A stretch of DNA of 64,000 nt from Methyloprofundus sedimenti (GCF_002072955.1 NZ_LPUF01000003.1:1-64000), one strand, 5' to 3'. Counted from the stretch's first letter, positions 17,324 through 26,964 are shown. Notes: a model not told the origin generated them from the letters alone. Program-made: numbers and translations.

Positions 17324-17464
17324 AAAGTTGCTCATATTATTTCTGCACACTCTTAAGCCGGTATTAGCTGCAATTTCACCCATTGCTAAATACTCAGCTC
17401 CTTTAGCTAATGAGGCGTTGATTCTATTTTCGATGTTATTCATTATATCTGTTCTTTTTAGCAT
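17324..17464 (-). pseudogene. Unrecognised N-terminal gene fragment ended by a repeat
   Basis: About 47 codons from ATG 17464 (MLKRTDIMNNIENRINASLA, then AMGEIAANTGLRV). Composition is protein-like with predicted helices, but the frame runs straight into the 71-bp repeat, as does the permease remnant at 14127. No family recognised. Confidence 0.25.
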
Positions 17465-17650
17465 AACGTGTAACATAAACGGCCGCCGCTGTATGTCGGT
17501 CCGAGTGAGAGATTGCGAACGATTTGATGCACTAGTTATGCGCTTGTTTCAATATCTGATAGCTTGTCAATATTGACCACTATTTCATAATCAGCATATT
17601 CAGTCTGCTCAGAATATAAAGCAGAATATTCAACTTTTTATAGTCAAATA

Positions 17651-18264
17651 CCTCCGGTACAGCCGGAGGCTTGTAATCGTAAACCGCTCGAAGCGGGTTA
17701 ATTCATTTACCACCTAAAGGTGGCAGTGTCTTAAAATAAATCGAGTTGGTCTATTCGCTTATCCTCATCTTCTTGATGCTTAATATAATTTCTCACCGTT
17801 TCCTCATCTCTGCCCACTGTGGAAACATAGTAACCTCTTGCCCAGAAACTCTGCCCTGTAAAATTCTTTCTTCTCCCCATATAGGTTCGAGCAATCGATA
17901 TAGCACTTTTCCCTTTAATAAATCCAACAACCTGTGACACTGAATATTTGGGAGGAATCGAGATTAAAATATGAACATGATCTGGCATTAAATGCCTTTA
18001 TTCAATTTTACATTCATTTTGAAGTGCTAAATCTTTTAGAGTAGTACCAATATATTTCCTCAAATCCTTGTAGAGACTCTTCTTTCTATGTTTGTGTATC
18101 CAAACTATATGATACTTACATTCCCATTTTGTATGATTTAAACTATTTGCTGTATTCATCGTTTGTTTCCTTATCTATTGTACTTTAGGCGGTTCACAGG
18201 TAGGGAGACTCACGATGATTCCCGTAATTGTCAAACTTTACTAGTCCCCCAGCAGAGCTGGGGG
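17651..18264 (-). mobile_element. IS200/IS605-family element
   Basis: A TnpA-type gene is flanked by subterminal hairpins, as expected for the single-strand transposition mechanism: CCTCCGG-tacag-CCGGAGG at 17651-17669 and CCCCCAGC-aga-GCTGGGGG at 18246-18264. No terminal inverted repeats or target duplication are expected in this family. Exact ends are not defined. No tnpB. Confidence 0.75.
17731..18159 (-). pseudogene. tnpA: IS200-type Y1 transposase TnpA with an in-frame stop
   Basis: From ATG 18159: MNTANSLNHTKWECKYHIVW leads to a TAA after NECKIE, and the same frame resumes with HLMPDHVHILISIPPKYS (HxH), then GFIKGKSAI and FWARGYYVSTVG with the catalytic tyrosine region. Replacing the single TAA codon would give a full 142-residue TnpA. 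The element is therefore probably immobile unless helped by another copy. Confidence 0.8.
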
Positions 18265-18458
18265 TTTACTGATTAGAAATTAGAAGTAGCTGAATATAAA
18301 ATATAATGATCATAAATGCTTGTCACTTGTTGGGTGACGCTACTCCGCTTCACGGTTTTGTGGATAATACAAATAACCGTTATTTCTGTAGTGTTTATTC
18401 TAAATTGTTTTATTTGCAACAAAAACCAGGCTGTTTTAGCTCCGCTTTGTCGGTGTTA

Positions 18459-18474
18459 TGTCGCACTACCGACA
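18459..18474 (+). promoter_or_regulatory. NifA upstream activator site (TGT-N10-ACA)
   Basis: TGTCGCACTACCGACA fits TGT-N10-ACA exactly and lies 112 bases upstream of the -24/-12 element at 18587, the usual distance for NifA enhancer sites. The rest of 18265-18586 shows nothing else. Confidence 0.65.
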
Positions 18475-18586
18475 TAAAAGACCGCATCATTATTAATTAA
18501 TAGTTTCAATAGTTTATGGATATATATAGGCTATTTATTGGCTATTTTTAGTTTATTTTCCAACAAAATACCCACCCTCTTTTTTT

Positions 18587-18602
18587 TGGTTCGATATTTG
18601 CT
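18587..18602 (+). promoter_or_regulatory. Sigma-54 (-24/-12) promoter of Nif11/modABC
   Basis: TGGTTCGATATTTGCT has GG and GC separated by exactly 10 bases and the TTGC core. It is 50 bases upstream of the Nif11 gene. Confidence 0.6.
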
Positions 18603-18651
18603 ATTACCTTTGTTGAAACCCATTTTTATCAACAAGAAGAGGACTGCGTAA

Positions 18652-18870
18652 ATGTCAATCGTTCCAATTAAAGAGTTTTCAGCAATGGCAAAAGCCAACC
18701 CTGAAATAGCGGTGAAGTTAAAAGAGTGCTTAAAAATGAAAGAATTATTTGCACTGGCTAAAGAACATGGTTTTGAGTTTGATGAGAATTCATTGTATCC
18801 ACCCAATGAACCTCAATTTACTGAAGACCAGCTATCTGAAAGATTAGTTAAAGCATTACTGAGAGTTTAG
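18652..18870 (+). CDS. Nif11 family protein
   Basis: 72 aa. The helical Nif11 domain is evident: MSIVPIKEFSAMAKANPEIA, then an LKECLKMKELFALAKEHGFEF core with the conserved AKEHGFEFDE turn. Nif11 proteins are small and poorly characterised; they are found in nif regions and, as leader peptides, in RiPP pathways. No double-glycine leader motif or maturation enzyme is present here, so the nif role is favoured. Ribosome site AGAAGAGGA precedes ATG 18652. It follows a sigma-54/NifA promoter and precedes modABC. Confidence 0.75.
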   Translation: MSIVPIKEFSAMAKANPEIAVKLKECLKMKELFALAKEHGFEFDENSLYPPNEPQFTEDQLSERLVKALLRV

Positions 18871-18878
18871 TCGAAAAG

Positions 18879-18912
18879 AGCGGGGTACGGCTGCCGATTG
18901 CTGTACCCCGCT
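18879..18912 (+). terminator. Strong hairpin between the Nif11 gene and modA
   Basis: AGCGGGGTAC pairs perfectly with GTACCCCGCT around a 14-base loop. No T-tract follows, so it may act as an attenuator or mRNA-stabilising hairpin giving more Nif11 than ModABC, rather than as a full terminator. Confidence 0.45.
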
Positions 18913-18932
18913 CTCACGTACCCATCATTTAG

Positions 18933-19709
<777 letters not shown>

Positions 19710-19726
19710 AATTAACCCATAATGTT

Positions 19727-20398
19727 ATGTTGAGCCCCGACAATCTGACTGCGATTTTTCTAACTTTTAAACTAGCGACGATTGTTACCTGCCTGCTGCT
19801 GCTTATCGGTACGCCAATAGCCTGGTGGCTGGCACGAACCAGATCACGATTAAAAGGCGTGATTGGTGCGATTGTTGCCTTACCAATCGTATTGCCTTCC
19901 TCCGTCCTCGGCTTCTATTTATTAATGAGTATGGGGCCAAATGGGCCAGTAGGTCAGCTTACCCAATTCCTGGGCCTGGGCACTTTACCCTTTACCTTTG
20001 CAGGTCTTGTTATTGCGTCAGTGTTCTATTCCCTGCCTTTTGTCGTACAGCCCATTCAAAATGCTTTTGAAGCCATTGGTGAAGGCCCTTTAGAAGCCGC
20101 GGCGACTTTGCGTGCCGGACCGTGGGATCGTTTTTTTACTATCGTTATTCCTTTAGCTTTGCCCGGATTTTTTACCGCTACGGTTCTTGGTTTTGCTCAT
20201 ACCGTTGGTGAATTTGGTGTGGTATTAATGATTGGCGGTAATATTCCTGGTGTAACGCGTGTTATTTCTGTACAGATTTATGACTATGTAGAGGCCATGG
20301 AATATACCCAGGCGCATGAGTTATCTGGCTTAATGCTGGGCTTCTCATTTTTGGTATTGCTGGCCTTATATACCATAAATCCGCACAAGAAAGATTAG
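19727..20398 (+). CDS. modB: Molybdate ABC transporter permease
   Basis: 223 aa inner-membrane protein with about five hydrophobic helices. The ATPase-coupling EAA loop is visible as EAAATLRAGPWDRFFTIVIP, followed by the ModB signature HTVGEFGVVLMIGG. It starts 17 bases after modA and ends 3 bases before modC, so the three are clearly one operon. Confidence 0.95.
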   Translation: MLSPDNLTAIFLTFKLATIVTCLLLLIGTPIAWWLARTRSRLKGVIGAIVALPIVLPSSVLGFYLLMSMGPNGPVGQLTQFLGLGTLPFTFAGLVIASVFYSLPFVVQPIQNAFEAIGEGPLEAAATLRAGPWDRFFTIVIPLALPGFFTATVLGFAHTVGEFGVVLMIGGNIPGVTRVISVQIYDYVEAMEYTQAHELSGLMLGFSFLVLLALYTINPHKKD

Positions 20399-20401
20399 CA
20401 T

Positions 20402-21493
20402 ATGAGCACCGAAAATATCAGCGCCTGCTTTAAGCTGGATTTCAATAAATTTTCTTTAGATGTTGATCTTACGCTTCCTTCCCATGGCGTTAGTGCTTTA
20501 TTCGGTCACTCCGGCTCAGGTAAAACCACCCTGTTAAGATGTATCGCGGGGCTTGAGCGAGCAGCCGGACATCTTTGCATAAACGGTGAAGTTTGGCAAA
20601 ATAACGGGCTGTTTATACCCACCCACAAGCGTCCGCTAGGGTATGTCTTTCAAGAAGCCAGTTTATTCCCGCATCTAAGCGTACTGGGTAATTTGAAATA
20701 TGGAATGCAGCGCGTATCGGGGGCTAATTCAACGTCATCTCTGGAACATTCCATTGAATTATTAGGCATTGGACATTTATTAGAGCGTAAACCTGCCAGG
20801 CTTTCTGGCGGCGAACGACAAAGAGTCGCTATTGCGCGCGCATTGGCGGTTAACCCTCGTATTTTACTTATGGACGAGCCACTCGCCGCACTCGACATGG
20901 CACGTAAAAAAGAGATTTTACCCTTCCTGGAACGCTTACGTGACCAGCTAAAAATTCCCATTGTGTATGTCACGCATTCAGCCGATGAAATGGCACGTCT
21001 AGCCGACCACCTTGTTGTTATGACAGAAGGCAAAGCGATTGCGAGTGGTTCACTTACCGAAACCTTGTCACGCCTGGATCTACCTATACAGCTTAATGAG
21101 GAAAGCGGTGTCGTGCTTAAAGCCTTTATTGCAGAACGTGATCAGCAATGGCATCTTGCGCGCGCCGAATTTCCTGGCGGCAGTTTGTGGATGAGAGATA
21201 TGGGCTTTGCCATAGGCCGCTCAGTGCGTTTGCGTGTGCTTGCTCGCGATGTCAGTCTGACTCTGGAGCTGGAGCAAACAGAATCACAAACCAAAAGTAG
21301 TATTGTCAATGTATTACCTGCGGTCATCAATGAGCTGGTAACAGGTGAACATCCAGCAATAACACTCGCCAGAATTCAAGTCGGAGAATCCATTTTACTC
21401 TGTCGGTTAACCAGCCGGTCAGCCCATGCATTAGATCTTTCAGTGGGCAAATCAGTCTCTGCGCAGATTAAATCTGCTGCGATTATTGACTGA
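20402..21493 (+). CDS. modC: Molybdate ABC transporter ATP-binding protein
   Basis: 363 aa. Walker A GHSGSGKTT, Q-loop YVFQEASLFPH, signature LSGGERQRVAIARAL, Walker B ILLMDEPLAALD and H-loop YVTHSADE are all present. The C-terminal ~130 residues form the TOBE/Mop domain (VINELVTGEHPAITLARI) that can bind molybdate and regulate the pump. Complete ModABC uptake system placed under nitrogen-fixation control by the upstream promoter. Confidence 0.95.
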   Translation: MSTENISACFKLDFNKFSLDVDLTLPSHGVSALFGHSGSGKTTLLRCIAGLERAAGHLCINGEVWQNNGLFIPTHKRPLGYVFQEASLFPHLSVLGNLKYGMQRVSGANSTSSLEHSIELLGIGHLLERKPARLSGGERQRVAIARALAVNPRILLMDEPLAALDMARKKEILPFLERLRDQLKIPIVYVTHSADEMARLADHLVVMTEGKAIASGSLTETLSRLDLPIQLNEESGVVLKAFIAERDQQWHLARAEFPGGSLWMRDMGFAIGRSVRLRVLARDVSLTLELEQTESQTKSSIVNVLPAVINELVTGEHPAITLARIQVGESILLCRLTSRSAHALDLSVGKSVSAQIKSAAIID

Positions 21494-21566
21494 AAGTCGT
21501 GATACAGAGCAAATATCTCTGTTGCCTATGTTCACACTTACTTTGTAAGCTAACGACTTAAACTTA

Positions 21567-21752
21567 CCTGATTACGTACAACTCACAGCCATATTAAAAT
21601 AAAATTCAAAATATCAGTATATTAAGAGTCTCGTCATTCCCGAAGTCTACCCAGTCAAGCGTGGGCACAAGCTTTATCGGGAATCTTTGCTTACCCCACG
21701 AGATTCCTGCTTAAAGCATGCAGGAATGACGAATATAGCTGAGAGTTATGGG
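21567..21752 (-). repeat. 186-bp dispersed repeat, copy B (inverted)
   Basis: Reverse complement of 10735-10920 with few mismatches over the full 186 bases. It occupies most of the modC to glcF convergent gap (21494-21833); nothing else is seen there. Confidence 0.8.
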
Positions 21753-21833
21753 CAAAAATCAGGTAAACTTAAGCAACCGTCTTAGGATAAGCAAAGGGGC
21801 TTTATCCCGTGCCCATTACTAATACTCTACGAC

Positions 21834-23111
21834 CTATATCTTTCTATTTATCTGTCTGGCAAGCAAACTGACGGGATGTATAATTTCGATACGGGTATTG
21901 CTTTGCGCAACGGTCTTTAGCTGTAAAGCACAACCAATATTAGAGGTTACTAAATAGTCCGCACCTCTGCTCTCAACTTGCTGCCACTTTAAATAACGCA
22001 GTGCATCAGCATTTTCCGGGTGGGTTAACATATAGCTACCCGCCGCCCCGCAACATAAGTTATTTTCAGCAAGTTCGCGCACGTCAAGTTCAGGTATTCT
22101 GCTTAACATGGCATACACTGCAGACTGGTTTTTTAAGACATTGCGCTGGCTACAGGGCTCATGCACCAGAACCTCTTTGGCACAAGGCTCTAATGCCAGA
22201 TTTGCGGGCCAGTTATGATTAATAAATTCGCTCACTTCCTGCAATTTACTTTGAAAAGCAAGCAACTCTTGCTCATCATTCGCTAAAATATGCTGATATT
22301 CCTGCAATTGACTGCCACAGCCAGTCGCGCAATAAATAACAGCCTGCATCGATAAGGCATTAAAAACCTTAAGGTTATGACGCATCAATTGTTTTGCGTT
22401 TTCTGCTTCGCCGTTATGCAGATGCATAGCCCCGCAACAGCTTTGTCGCTCAGGAACCAACACTTCATAGCCCAGGGCATTTAATACCTGAATGGCGTCG
22501 TTTAAGGTTTGACGGTCGAAATGATCAGAGAGACAACCACTAAATAAAGCAACGACACCTCGCTTTTCCGCTACTGGATAGTTTGGCTTTAAACACTTTA
22601 AAGTAGGCACGGGGGCAATATTATCGGCACGGCTTAAGCCTATTAACGCTAATATCCCCAGTTTTCTCGATAAGGCTTGCAAACCGCTGAGCTGGAAAAA
22701 TTTCACCAGTGGCAGTACGCTCTTAAACCACCGCTTTTTAGCCACCAGATTCAAGGCTATACGCCCATAGAAATGCCTGGTTTCCGGGCTTGCTAACTGC
22801 AACTGTGCCTGGTCAAATAGTTCACCATAATCCATTTTACTGGGGCATACGGCTTCACAGGCACGGCACTGCAGACAGTTCTGTAAATGCTCTACAGCCT
22901 CGTTACTTAATGTTTCTTGACCAACCAGTAAACGACTTAAAGTGCGTACACGCTGCCGGGGACCTTCTTGTTCATCTTGAGTAAGTTGATAAGTGGGACA
23001 TGAACTTAAACACATGCCACAACGCATACAGTCCATTGCATCGGGAATAATAGGCCCTGAGGGTGGTATGTAGGTTCCGGCACTCTGGTCAAAATCCATT
23101 AGCTCATACAT
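21834..23111 (-). CDS. glcF: GlcF-like Fe-S oxidoreductase, last gene of the nifE operon
   Basis: 425 aa. Two 4Fe-4S motifs lie near the N terminus (CMRCGMCLSSCP, CLQCRACEAVCP), followed by two CCG domains (SCCGAMHLHNGE, CCGAAGSYMLTHP), exactly the glycolate oxidase GlcF architecture. GlcF works with GlcD and GlcE, but neither flanks it; instead it closes the nif accessory operon, starting 2 bases after the preceding stop. It may be an electron-transfer subunit with another partner. The family is sure; glycolate oxidation is not. Confidence 0.85.
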   Translation of the reverse strand: MYELMDFDQSAGTYIPPSGPIIPDAMDCMRCGMCLSSCPTYQLTQDEQEGPRQRVRTLSRLLVGQETLSNEAVEHLQNCLQCRACEAVCPSKMDYGELFDQAQLQLASPETRHFYGRIALNLVAKKRWFKSVLPLVKFFQLSGLQALSRKLGILALIGLSRADNIAPVPTLKCLKPNYPVAEKRGVVALFSGCLSDHFDRQTLNDAIQVLNALGYEVLVPERQSCCGAMHLHNGEAENAKQLMRHNLKVFNALSMQAVIYCATGCGSQLQEYQHILANDEQELLAFQSKLQEVSEFINHNWPANLALEPCAKEVLVHEPCSQRNVLKNQSAVYAMLSRIPELDVRELAENNLCCGAAGSYMLTHPENADALRYLKWQQVESRGADYLVTSNIGCALQLKTVAQSNTRIEIIHPVSLLARQINRKI

Positions 23112-23113
23112 TA

Positions 23114-23539
23114 TTAATCACCCATAAAATAACTATACGCTTTGCGTAATAAGGCCATCTCAGTGGGAGAGCCACCTCTTAACGCGGTTAAATTCTGCAT
23201 TTTACAGTGCCTTTGCAACATCAATTCATGAGGAGGATCAAGTAACTTAAAGCGCGCCATATACACCGTCACTATCCCTTTCGGCGTTTCAACCTGTTCG
23301 TAAAAACCAGGCTCTGCAACCAGTAAATCATCGTCCAAATCCAGTTGTACATTTAATTTTTTAATAAGCTGTGTTGGATATAGGTCGATCGATTGCATAA
23401 CCCGGTCTTGTTCTTCAACGATACTGGAAAGTTTGGGTAAAGGTGGAAAACAGATATCGCCCTCTTGTTGCTGGCAAAATAGGACTAGTGCACTGATATC
23501 ACCCTTGTAACTAATAATGAGGTGGGAATTATTTTCCAT
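23114..23539 (-). CDS. Conserved-looking protein of unknown function in nif operon
   Basis: 141 aa, soluble, no signal peptide. Notable segments are DLYPTQLIKKLNVQLDLDDD, VTVYMARFKLLDPPHE and a C-terminal helix GSPTEMALLRKAYSYF. There are three scattered cysteines and no metal motif. I recognise no domain. It lies 30 bases after the DUF364 gene and 2 bases before the glcF-like gene, so it is part of the same transcription unit and probably linked to nitrogenase maturation or protection. Confidence 0.65.
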   Translation of the reverse strand: MENNSHLIISYKGDISALVLFCQQQEGDICFPPLPKLSSIVEEQDRVMQSIDLYPTQLIKKLNVQLDLDDDLLVAEPGFYEQVETPKGIVTVYMARFKLLDPPHELMLQRHCKMQNLTALRGGSPTEMALLRKAYSYFMGD

Positions 23540-23569
23540 ATGCGTGAGTGTTTAAAGACACAAAAATGC

Positions 23570-24541
23570 CTAGGTTGATTGTTGTTGATCAAAAAGTGTT
23601 TTATATCCGCTATCTAAAAGCGATAGCTGATGATTCGTGTCATGTAATTCAGCATATTGAGGAAAACGCTTATTATTTCCCTGGCTGTACCATTGATCCA
23701 TCGCTTGCGAAAGTGTTTGTTTTCTTGTGTAGGTCGCTGCGATTTTTTTCTTGAACCAAAGTAAATTATTTTCTTCAGTTAAAGCCAGAACTTTATATCT
23801 AACGCCTGTTTCAAAAATACGCACACCCCCGCCTTCAGCGGCGGTTTGATATAAAGCCTGTGGATCAACCACTTCTACACCTGCTAAATAATCAATACCA
23901 AATTGATACAACTCAGCTAACCAGGGCACTGTAGGTCCCATTAATACCGTTTTAGCAGACTGTGAAAGTTCAGCTAAGCGAGGAAAAGTCTTATTGGCTA
24001 AACTGCTTGCCGATAAGAAAATCCAGTCTGCATCAGGTAATAAAAATTCACAGGCGGGATCAGGCAGGTCACCAGTCACAGGTGTACGTTCTAAAACCTG
24101 CCAGCCATATTGCTCAATATAATGCTCAATCCCGGGGTAATGGCCAATAACAACCACTTTCTGATTCTGGATTAACGGTAAAAAATATTCAAAGACTGTT
24201 AAATTAGCCGAGCCTTTTTGCGCTGTCAATAACTCACATTCGGGCAGGTCTGAACCCTGATTAATACTGCAATTAATTGCTGCCATTGCCGTTGTTGCCT
24301 GGTAGGGCTCCCATTGCATTATTCCTTGAGCGACATCTTTTAGCGGTTTACCTGCAAGTGTTCCCGGCCATTTTAGTGTGCGTGTCGGGGCTACAGGCGT
24401 CATGGACAGCCCGGAATGCAAGGCTTCATGTTGAAGCGTCTGGCAGACTGTCCAGACTAAACCGATACTGACACGTTCTATTATTTTTGTACTACTGCAA
24501 TAATCTAATAAACATTCATAAATTCGCTTGGGATCTTCCAT
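23570..24541 (-). CDS. DUF364/DUF4213 family protein (putative heavy-metal chelation)
   Basis: 323 aa. The N-terminal DUF4213-like part (SIGLVWTVCQT, then the LAGKPLKDVAQGI region) is followed by the Rossmann-like DUF364 domain: VVVIGHYPGIEHYIE, the PDPACEFLLPDADWIFLSAS region and VLMGPTVPWLAELYQFG. The family has been proposed to bind metals or metallo-cofactors. In a nif operon this suggests handling of a metal or cofactor precursor; inference only. Confidence 0.75.
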   Translation of the reverse strand: MEDPKRIYECLLDYCSSTKIIERVSIGLVWTVCQTLQHEALHSGLSMTPVAPTRTLKWPGTLAGKPLKDVAQGIMQWEPYQATTAMAAINCSINQGSDLPECELLTAQKGSANLTVFEYFLPLIQNQKVVVIGHYPGIEHYIEQYGWQVLERTPVTGDLPDPACEFLLPDADWIFLSASSLANKTFPRLAELSQSAKTVLMGPTVPWLAELYQFGIDYLAGVEVVDPQALYQTAAEGGGVRIFETGVRYKVLALTEENNLLWFKKKIAATYTRKQTLSQAMDQWYSQGNNKRFPQYAELHDTNHQLSLLDSGYKTLFDQQQST

Positions 24542-24550
24542 AATGATCGG

Positions 24551-24934
24551 CTATTCCAAAGCGGGTAATAATTTAGCTTCCGTTTTGATGCCATCGGCAT
24601 TCCCCCAGGCGCTCATTGCTTCGACAAACCATTGCTTGCTGGTTGGGTGCGGCTTAACAATGTCGTATTCCGCATAAAAGGAAGCATCACTATTAAACTG
24701 AATCTGCCCGATGCGTTGCTTATGTGCATCGTACCAACAGCCGGTCAGATTTTCTTCAGCAGTATATGGATCTTTAGTGAGAGAAAATTGGGCGCCATCA
24801 AAAACAAGACAGCCAGCAATATCATCAAAAGAAAAACCAAGTTTAAAGATAGCACCTAGCATTTCCTGACAAATCTGATTTCCAAGTGCCTGGTATTTTT
24901 TAAATTGATTTTGTACTTCAATTTCCCTGTTCAC
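24551..24934 (-). CDS. Small protein of unknown function in nif operon
   Basis: 127 aa; no signal peptide or membrane segment. Central strand-rich stretch GQIQFNSDASFYAEYDIV and C-terminal WFVEAMSAWGNADGIKTEAK. Not recognised. It starts with an ATGA overlap at the end of the TPR gene and ends 9 bases before the DUF364 gene, so it is translationally coupled within the operon. Confidence 0.65.
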   Translation of the reverse strand: MNREIEVQNQFKKYQALGNQICQEMLGAIFKLGFSFDDIAGCLVFDGAQFSLTKDPYTAEENLTGCWYDAHKQRIGQIQFNSDASFYAEYDIVKPHPTSKQWFVEAMSAWGNADGIKTEAKLLPALE

Positions 24935-25443
24935 TTATCCTCCTTCAATCCTTTAGCCAGATCCATGATCACTGAAGCCCCGGAGCGATCTTCAGGATCC
25001 AGTTCCAGCATAATATCTAAAATAGTATGCGCCTGCGTTTTTTGATCTAAGCGAAGTTTTATAAATGCGAGTGCCTTTAACGTATATAAATAAAACAACG
25101 TTGCTTCATTCGCATACAAATCCCATTTCGACTGTTCACGATATAAACGATGAAAATCTGACGGAAAACCGCCCTGCCTGGCCGCTTCTTCAAGACCTGC
25201 GATAATAAAATGTTCAGACTCCTTAAGACGGGCCTGATAAAAATAAAATTTATACAGGGCGAAATAACTTTGTAAACAGTGTGAATCAAGATCGAACGCT
25301 TGCATAAACAAGGCTTCAGCTTTTACCTTATCATTTCTGCTTGCAATAACAGCAGACTGAAGTAATGCATTCACTGATTCAGGCATATTTGGGCTAAACA
25401 TGACTGCCTCATCGATTAACCCCATACCCGCCATGTCTACCAA
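24931..25443 (-). CDS. TPR-like repeat protein in nif operon
   Basis: 170 aa, all-helical with repeat-like segments: AEALFMQAFDLDSHCLQSYF, LYKFYFYQARLKESEHFI and AHTILDIMLELDPEDRSG, each carrying TPR-type residues. TPR proteins scaffold protein complexes; a chaperone-like role in nitrogenase assembly is plausible. The start overlaps the ferredoxin stop upstream by 7 bases. Internal start codons make the exact N terminus uncertain. Confidence 0.7.
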   Translation of the reverse strand: MVDMAGMGLIDEAVMFSPNMPESVNALLQSAVIASRNDKVKAEALFMQAFDLDSHCLQSYFALYKFYFYQARLKESEHFIIAGLEEAARQGGFPSDFHRLYREQSKWDLYANEATLFYLYTLKALAFIKLRLDQKTQAHTILDIMLELDPEDRSGASVIMDLAKGLKEDK

Positions 25444-25760
25444 ACCTCAGCTGGAACGATGAGCTTTTCTACTGGTTTGCCGCCTAACAAATGTTCTTCG
25501 ATAATGGTTTTCACATCCGCTTTCGTAACTTTTCCATACATCACGCCTTCTGGATAAACGAGTACACTTGAGCCCATCATGCACGGCCCCAGGCAACCTG
25601 TATTGGTCAGCGCTATCTTTTCAAACAAATTGCGGGTTTGCATCTGAGTCATAAACTCATTCATCACCTCAGCACACCCCTTAATACCACATGAACCTCT
25701 AGGGTGTCCTTCCGGACGACTTTGAGTACAAACAAATACGTGTTTTTCTGGTCTAGGCAT
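25437..25760 (-). CDS. [2Fe-2S] thioredoxin-like ferredoxin (Shethna type)
   Basis: 107 aa from ATG 25760, preceded by AGAGGAATA. The fold signature is HVFVCTQSRPEGHPRGSCG, then TNTGCLGPCMMGSSVLVYP, giving four cluster cysteines. This matches the thioredoxin-like 2Fe-2S ferredoxins of which Azotobacter FeSI is an example encoded in nif clusters. It probably moves electrons for cofactor assembly or to nitrogenase. Lies 10 bases after fdxB. Confidence 0.85.
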   Translation of the reverse strand: MPRPEKHVFVCTQSRPEGHPRGSCGIKGCAEVMNEFMTQMQTRNLFEKIALTNTGCLGPCMMGSSVLVYPEGVMYGKVTKADVKTIIEEHLLGGKPVEKLIVPAEVW

Positions 25761-25770
25761 GATTATTCCT

Positions 25771-26088
25771 CTATGCTGCTTGTTTATGTTCGTGCGTAAA
25801 ACATGATTTAGGGCAGACTTTTGAACAGGCTTCACAGCCGATACAGTCCATACGATCTTTCAGACTCATGACCATACTGTTTTCGTCATCATCTTCAAAA
25901 TCCCCATAATCATCATCAAAATCTTCAGGGTCAAGTGCCTCAGACTTTTCCACCAAGTCAAATACATCACGCGGACACACTTTAAAACAACGTCCACAGC
26001 CTATACAGGTTTCTTGATTCAAATCAGAGACATACGCTGGCGTCCATACAGTTCCGCCAAAGGTTACTCCGGTAATATTATCTGCCAT
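25771..26088 (-). CDS. fdxB: Nif-specific ferredoxin III (2[4Fe-4S])
   Basis: 105 aa. Cluster motifs CIGCGRCFKVCPRDVF and CIGCEACSKVCP are separated by an unusually acidic loop (DPEDFDDDYGDFEDDDEN). The N terminus ITGVTFGGTVWTPAYV is typical of the nif-specific FdxB family. It sits directly after the CCE_0567 gene in the conserved nifX-DUF269-CCE_0567-fdxB order. Low-potential electron carrier for nitrogenase or cofactor biosynthesis. Confidence 0.9.
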   Translation of the reverse strand: MADNITGVTFGGTVWTPAYVSDLNQETCIGCGRCFKVCPRDVFDLVEKSEALDPEDFDDDYGDFEDDDENSMVMSLKDRMDCIGCEACSKVCPKSCFTHEHKQAA

Positions 26089-26097
26089 GGCTCTCTC

Positions 26098-26313
26098 CTA
26101 TGCAGTTTCTGACTGAGCTGCCATCAACGCCTGATTTGCTTCATCCCATGCTTTACAGGCCTCAAAAGTTGCCTCTGCAATGCCCATAAGGTCTTTATAA
26201 GCTGCTGGTAAGCTATCTTCAATCAAATCATGCAACTCCATTGCCTGTTCACTCGCCAGGCGTTTGGTTTTTTTTACGTTCTTTTCAAGCTTTTTTATTT
26301 CTTCAGGGCTCAT
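26098..26313 (-). CDS. CCE_0567 family metalloprotein (DUF683)
   Basis: 71 aa, almost entirely helical: MSPEEIKKLEKNVKKTKRLA then ELHDLIEDSLPAAYKDLM and ACKAWDEANQAL. It matches the small antiparallel-helix family named after Cyanothece CCE_0567, which binds metal and is nearly always found between the DUF269 gene and fdxB, as here. Function in nitrogen fixation is not established. Confidence 0.85.
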   Translation of the reverse strand: MSPEEIKKLEKNVKKTKRLASEQAMELHDLIEDSLPAAYKDLMGIAEATFEACKAWDEANQALMAAQSETA

Positions 26314-26324
26314 CGTTGTCTCCG

Positions 26325-26798
26325 TTAGTCAGTCGCTGCACCAGGGTATTTTTCTAATAACTCTTTCGCTTTAGCTATCAGTTTTTCACTTTGCTCACAC
26401 ATGGCTTCTACACTCGAAAAGCCAAAACGATGCGTATCACGTAACACTTTATCAATAACAATTAACTTGCCCACCATGACTAAAGCACGCCCAAAGCCTT
26501 CATGTGAAATATTTACCAAGGTGACGGCCATCAGATTAGTTTCATGTTCTAAAGTTGCTGCAAGCGCACTATAATAAGCTTTGACTCTGGCTAAAGTAAT
26601 CTCATCAGGATCGCCAATAACAGGAATTTCTTTTTTACGCTCTTTGGTTAAAATTAAAGGATCAAGAATCTTTGCATTTGACCAGCCATCATAAGTCCCA
26701 TACGAATCTAAAGCTTTTAACTGTTTTAACATTTCACCAACAAAAAATTTATCCAGAAATGGATCATTTTCTTCTACTACTTGTAAGACTGCACTCAC
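26325..26798 (-). CDS. NifX-associated nitrogen fixation protein (DUF269)
   Basis: 157 aa. DPFLDKFFVGEMLKQLKALD, SYGTYDGWSNAKILDPLI and the DIDHRFGF-like segment RDTHRFGFSSVEA are hallmarks of the DUF269 family that follows nifX in most nif clusters. Role not known in detail; likely FeMo-co precursor handling. Separated from nifX by a 94-bp palindromic repeat (26847-26940). Confidence 0.9.
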   Translation of the reverse strand: MSAVLQVVEENDPFLDKFFVGEMLKQLKALDSYGTYDGWSNAKILDPLILTKERKKEIPVIGDPDEITLARVKAYYSALAATLEHETNLMAVTLVNISHEGFGRALVMVGKLIVIDKVLRDTHRFGFSSVEAMCEQSEKLIAKAKELLEKYPGAATD

Positions 26799-26846
26799 GT
26801 TAATTCTCCAGGTTGTTTTTGATTGTGTTACACGCTATATAATCTC

Positions 26847-26940
26847 GTTCCCACGCTCTGCGTGGGAATACAGTTTGTGACGCTCTGCGTCACGGAACGC
26901 TGAGCGTTCTCGTACGAATTCCCACGCAGACCGTGGGAAC
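26847..26940. repeat. Palindromic repeat inside the nif operon
   Basis: GTTCCCACGCTCTGCGTGGG, then GACGCTCTGCGTCACG, ending CCGTGGGAAC: nested inverted repeats in which the outer GTTCCCACG pairs with CGTGGGAAC. A REP-type element of a different sequence class from the GGTGGGC family. It sits between nifX and the DUF269 gene, within the transcription unit. Confidence 0.8.
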
Positions 26941-26964
26941 CAGGGCATGTTATTTTTTGCGAAT

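Noticed and set aside
18306-18500. 64-codon frame upstream of the Nif11 gene
   Set aside because: Overlaps the NifA site, poor composition, no family.
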